Below, one piece after another: positions 54,700-57,770 of a stretch of DNA of 57,770 nt. The DNA lies in contig NZ_AMSF01000064.1 of NCBI RefSeq assembly GCF_000334915.1, positions 1 through 57,770 of the forward strand, written 5' to 3'. Origin of the DNA: Dyella ginsengisoli LA-4. GTDB lineage: Bacteria > Pseudomonadota > Gammaproteobacteria > Xanthomonadales > Rhodanobacteraceae. The notes below the pieces were generated by a model. The model saw only the letters and a list, made by a program, of their open reading frames with translations, made no database searches and was not told the DNA's origin. Every line of letters begins with the position of its first letter. The stretch's first letter is position 1. A program made the translations under genes and the position numbers.

Positions 54700-55296
54700 A
54701 TGCCCCACATCACCTCCCTCTGCGTCTACTGCGGCTCTGCCAACGGCAACGACCCGGCCTACCTCGCGCTGGCGCGCGACTTCGGCACGGAGCTGGCCCG
54801 ACGCGGGGTCGCCCTGGTCTACGGCGGTGGCAAGGTCGGCCTGATGGGCACCGTGGCCGATGCGGTGCTGACCGCCGGCGGCAAGGTGGTGGGCGTGATC
54901 CCGCGCCAGCTGGTCGAGAAGGAAGTCGCGCATACCGGCCTGACCGAGCTTGTGGTGGTGGAAACCATGCACCAGCGCAAGACGCGCATGTACGAGCTGT
55001 CCGATGCCTTCGTCGCCCTGCCCGGCGGATTCGGCACCATGGACGAGATGTTCGAGATGCTCACCTGGGCCCAGCTTGGACTGCACCGCTACCCCTGCGC
55101 TTTCCTCGACGTGCGCGGCTACTACGCCGGGCTCAAGACGCTGATGAGCCACATGGTCGACGAGGGCTTTGTTCAACCGGGGCAGCGCGACAGTGTATGG
55201 TTCGGCTCTTCGATGCCCGAGCTGTTCGACTGGATGATCGACTACGACGGAGGCCAGGCTGCCCGTGTGATCGGCCCGGCCAGCATCCGGGCCTGA
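54700..55296 (+). CDS. LOG-family protein (cytokinin riboside phosphoribohydrolase type)
   Basis: 198 residues from ATG 54700 (MPHITSLCVYCGSANGNDPA). The Lonely-Guy motif is complete: PGGFGTMDE at 108-116 with R93-K94 in MHQRKTRMYELS and YGGGKVGLMG as nucleotide loop. Such enzymes cut nucleoside monophosphates to base and ribose phosphate. No cytokinin pathway is visible. The repeat just upstream supplies a pyrimidine-rich leader with no ribosome binding site. Confidence 0.92.
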   Translation: MPHITSLCVYCGSANGNDPAYLALARDFGTELARRGVALVYGGGKVGLMGTVADAVLTAGGKVVGVIPRQLVEKEVAHTGLTELVVVETMHQRKTRMYELSDAFVALPGGFGTMDEMFEMLTWAQLGLHRYPCAFLDVRGYYAGLKTLMSHMVDEGFVQPGQRDSVWFGSSMPELFDWMIDYDGGQAARVIGPASIRA

Positions 55297-55311
55297 TCCG
55301 AGGACGTGCCG

Positions 55312-56307
55312 ATGACTGCCTTCCGCGCCTTTCGCATCCGCCAGGACGATGCCGGCTACCGTGCCGGCATTGAAACCATGGACAGCGGCGATCTCTCCCC
55401 CGGCGAGGTGCTGGTCAAGGCGGCCTACTCCTCGGTCAACTTCAAGGATGCGCTGGCCGGCACCGGCAAGGGGCGGATCCTGCGGCAGTTCCCGCTCAAC
55501 GGCGGCATCGACGTTGCCGGTCACGTGGTCGCCTCGACCGATCCGGCGTTCCGGGAGGGCGACGCCGTGCTTTGCACCGGCTCCGGCCTGTCCGAGACGC
55601 GCGACGGCGGCTACGGCGAATACGTGCGGCTGGACGCTCGCTGGACGATTCCCCTGCCCGACGGCCTCTCGCTGCGCGAGAGCATGATCCTCGGCACCGC
55701 CGGCTTCACCGCTGCGCTGGGCCTGCTGCAGATGCTCGACAACCGCCAGACCCCGGAACAGGGCCCGCTCGCCGTGACCGGTGCCACCGGCGGCGTGGGC
55801 ATGCTGGCGATCGACATCTACAGCCGCGCCGGCTTCGAAGTCCACGCGATCAGCGGCAAGGCCGACCATTTCGAGTTTCTGCGCCAGCTCGGTGCGGCGC
55901 AGTGCCTGGACCGCCACGAACTGGCATTCAGCGGCAAACCGATGGACTCCGCCCGTTTCGGCGGCGCGCTGGACAACGTCGGCGGAGCGATGCTCGCCGG
56001 CCTGCTGCCGCTGATCGCCCCCTATGGCAACGTGGCGCTGTGCGGCAATGCCGGCGGCATCGGTTTCGAAAGTACCGTGATGCCGTTCATCATCCGCGGC
56101 GTGAACCTGCTGGGCGTTGCCTCGGCCGGAACCGCGCGGGACCAGCGCCAGCGGGTCTGGGAACACCTGGCCGCTCCGTGGAAGCCCCTGCACCTGGATC
56201 GCATCGCCACCCGCGAAGTCACGCTGGAGGAGCTGCCGGGGGTGTTCCCCGCCATGCTTGCCGGCGGCTCCTTCGGCCGTACCATCGTGCGCCACGCCAA
56301 CACTTGA
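55312..56307 (+). CDS. yhdH: YhdH/AcuI-type acryloyl-CoA reductase (MDR family)
   Basis: Zinc-free medium-chain oxidoreductase, NADPH-dependent, of 331 residues from ATG 55312 (AGGA 7 bases before; the GTG at 55306 is too close). Core text: VNFKDALAGTGKGRILRQFP, GGIDVAGHVV, ILGTAGFTAALGLLQM, VTGATGGVGMLAIDI, GVASAGTARDQRQRVW. Family members reduce acryloyl-CoA to propionyl-CoA. 15 bases after the LOG gene. Confidence 0.9.
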   Translation: MTAFRAFRIRQDDAGYRAGIETMDSGDLSPGEVLVKAAYSSVNFKDALAGTGKGRILRQFPLNGGIDVAGHVVASTDPAFREGDAVLCTGSGLSETRDGGYGEYVRLDARWTIPLPDGLSLRESMILGTAGFTAALGLLQMLDNRQTPEQGPLAVTGATGGVGMLAIDIYSRAGFEVHAISGKADHFEFLRQLGAAQCLDRHELAFSGKPMDSARFGGALDNVGGAMLAGLLPLIAPYGNVALCGNAGGIGFESTVMPFIIRGVNLLGVASAGTARDQRQRVWEHLAAPWKPLHLDRIATREVTLEELPGVFPAMLAGGSFGRTIVRHANT

Positions 56308-56386
56308 CCCCAATCGCCGCCTCGACTTGGAAGCGCGTCGGGCGCGCCTTAGAATCCATTCACTTCGAACAAGGGATCCCCACCTT

Positions 56387-56752
56387 ATGGCCCGCATCCT
56401 CATCGTCGACGACTCCCCGTCGCAGCTGCTCGGTCTCAAACGCGTCGTGGAGAAGCTTGGCCACGAGGCCCTCACCGCCGAGGACGGTGCCGCCGGCGTG
56501 GAAGCCGCCAAGCGCGAACTGCCCGACCTGATCCTGATGGACGTGGTCATGCCGAACCTCAACGGCTTCCAGGCCACCCGGACGATCAGCAAGGACCCGA
56601 CCACGGCGCACATCCCGGTGGTGCTGGTGACCACCAAGGACCAGGAGACCGACAAGGTCTGGGGCATGCGCCAGGGCGCCAAGGCCTACGTGACCAAGCC
56701 GATCAAGGAAGACGAGCTGGTGGCCACGCTGACCGAGCTGCTCCCGGGCTGA
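56387..56752 (+). CDS. pilH: PilH-type response regulator
   Basis: Single receiver domain, 121 residues from ATG 56387. Acidic pair D8-D9, phospho-acceptor D52 in LILMDVVMPNLNGFQ, and K104. TTKDQETDKVWGMRQGAKAY is very close to PilH of type IV pilus chemotaxis clusters. PilH controls twitching with PilG and the ChpA kinase; none of those are beside it here. Confidence 0.88.
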   Translation: MARILIVDDSPSQLLGLKRVVEKLGHEALTAEDGAAGVEAAKRELPDLILMDVVMPNLNGFQATRTISKDPTTAHIPVVLVTTKDQETDKVWGMRQGAKAYVTKPIKEDELVATLTELLPG

Positions 56753-56773
56753 GCTTCCGCGCTTCCGGATACG

Positions 56774-56807
56774 AGAACGGCGCCCGAGGGCGCCGTTCTG
56801 CTTTTGC
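56774..56807 (+). terminator. Terminator of pilH
   Basis: AGAACGGCGCCC (56774-56785) pairs with GGGCGCCGTTCT (56788-56799), tight loop, then TTTT. Also close to the convergent cbpA stop. Confidence 0.85.
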
Positions 56808-56822
56808 GTGTCCGCAGGCAGG

Positions 56823-57716
56823 TCAGCTACGCGGGTTGTAGTCCGCGAAATGCTTATGCAGGGACTCATAGGCCTTGCGCTGCTTGTCGTCCTCGGCTGG
56901 CGGCGTGCGGATGGACAGCTCCACCAGCTGATCTCCAGGATGCGCCCCCGGCATGCCGCGCCCCTTCAGGCGCAGTTTGCGACCGGATTGCGAACCGGCG
57001 GGGATCCGCAGGTCGACCGCGCCACCTAGTGTGGGCACCGGCACCGTGGCGCCCAGCGCCGCTTCCCATGGAGTGATCGGCAGCACGTGCAGCACGTTGC
57101 GGCCATCGAGCCTGAAGCGGGCGTCGTCGCGGATCGCCACCTCCAGCAGCAGGTCGCCACTGGGTCCACCGGCGGCACCGGCATGCCCTTGGCCGGACAG
57201 GCGGATCACCTGCCCCGGCTGGATGCCGGCCGGGATCTTCACCTCGAGCACGCGCTCATGGCCGTGGCTGTCATGCAGCGCCACCCGGGTGCGGCCGCCG
57301 TCAAACGCGGTCTGCAGGTCGATCTGCACCTGGGCCTGCACGTCGCGACCGCGCCGCGCCCGTGGCTGACCCCGGTGCCCACCACCGCGACCGAACAGGC
57401 TCTCGAAGAAGTCGCTGAAATCGCCGTCGCCGCCGCCCTCGCCGAAATCGTAACCCTGGCCGAAGCCCGGTGGCGGGCGGAACTGCTCGCCGCCACGGTA
57501 GCCGCCGGCACGCACCTGGTCGTAGGCGCGGCGCTTTTCCTTGTCGCGCAGCACCTCGTTGGCCTCGTTGACGGCCTTGAACTTGTCCTCGGCGCCCGGC
57601 TCCTTGTTCTTGTCCGGGTGGTACTGCCGCGCCAGCTTGCGATAGGCGGCCTTGATCTCCGCCTCGCTGGCATCGGGCTTCACGCCCAGGATGTCGTAAT
57701 AGTCTTTGAACTCCAC
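56823..57716 (-). CDS. cbpA: CbpA-type DnaJ co-chaperone
   Basis: 297 residues from ATG 57716. J-domain with the HPD triad H33-P34-D35, a Gly/Phe-rich linker, and two C-terminal substrate domains ([40 protein letters not shown]), without the DnaJ zinc finger, hence CbpA/DnaJ-B type. It stimulates DnaK. Convergent with pilH. Confidence 0.93.
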   Translation of the reverse strand: MEFKDYYDILGVKPDASEAEIKAAYRKLARQYHPDKNKEPGAEDKFKAVNEANEVLRDKEKRRAYDQVRAGGYRGGEQFRPPPGFGQGYDFGEGGGDGDFSDFFESLFGRGGGHRGQPRARRGRDVQAQVQIDLQTAFDGGRTRVALHDSHGHERVLEVKIPAGIQPGQVIRLSGQGHAGAAGGPSGDLLLEVAIRDDARFRLDGRNVLHVLPITPWEAALGATVPVPTLGGAVDLRIPAGSQSGRKLRLKGRGMPGAHPGDQLVELSIRTPPAEDDKQRKAYESLHKHFADYNPRS

Positions 57717-57757
57717 TCACCTTCCCCCGACCGATACGTCACTGGATCGTGGCGGGG

Positions 57758-57770
57758 CCCCCCCCCCCCC
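57758..57770. other. Run of 13 C at the right edge
   Basis: The window ends in a C homopolymer just upstream of cbpA. It looks like an assembly break rather than biology. Confidence 0.8.

Overview
The window is about 58 kb of GC-rich, gene-dense chromosome, most likely from a gammaproteobacterium of the Xanthomonadales (Lysobacterales), and most like Rhodanobacter, Dyella or Frateuria. The placement rests on gene content: scpA-scpB-rluB, nudJ-mnmA-hflD, sucA-sucB-lpdA, roxA followed by a GNAT fusion, cysJIH facing cysB, and a YtrA-type GntR/ABC operon. It is inference, because no marker gene such as rRNA is present. The right edge ends in a run of C, so it is probably a contig end. The left edge cuts clpA.

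Layout. 1-4.9 kb: clpA (cut), clpS, nudJ, mnmA, hflD and a LysR gene. 5-10.8 kb: the two aconitases acnB and acnA, divergent. 10.8-19 kb: an NTF2-like lipoprotein, fadD, a PilZ protein, scpA-scpB-rluB, and a CsgG-like lipoprotein with a peptidoglycan-binding tail. 19.2-21.2 kb: omega-amidase and methionine aminotransferase (methionine salvage). 21.2-22.9 kb: LysR divergent from azoR. 23.5-27.9 kb: an envelope operon with its own palindromic operator (small exported protein, YtrA-like GntR, ABC ATPase, permease, two paralogous lipoproteins, exported PDZ protein). 28-33 kb: fumC, a lower-GC TetR-P450 pair, purB. 33-37.1 kb: a solitary TolB, a GFA-family protein, a small membrane protein, a Coa1-like protein and a GST. 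37.1-37.9 kb: a low-GC two-gene cassette that I recognise as a Tse2-type toxin with a Tsi2-type immunity protein. 38-46.3 kb: assimilatory sulfur genes cysK, cysG, cysB, cysH, cysI, cysJ. 46.4-48.6 kb: roxA and a GNAT fusion. 48.8-54.5 kb: the 2-oxoglutarate dehydrogenase operon. 54.7-57.7 kb: a LOG-family protein, a YhdH-like reductase, pilH and cbpA.

How they fit together. Two aconitases, fumarase and 2-oxoglutarate dehydrogenase give a strong TCA-cycle theme. CysG (siroheme) supplies the cofactor of CysI, CysJIH makes sulfide from PAPS, CysK fixes it into cysteine, and CysB is the likely regulator. A 14-bp motif related to TTTGGACGTCCAAA lies next to cysJ, cysB and the methionine aminotransferase and may tie the sulfur genes together.

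The most unusual item is the Tse2/Tsi2-like pair at 37.15-37.87 kb, an apparent T6SS effector-immunity cassette with no secretion genes nearby. Next come the YtrA operon with its 24-bp palindrome over the -10 box, and the sulfur motif. No tRNA, rRNA, CRISPR array or transposase was seen.
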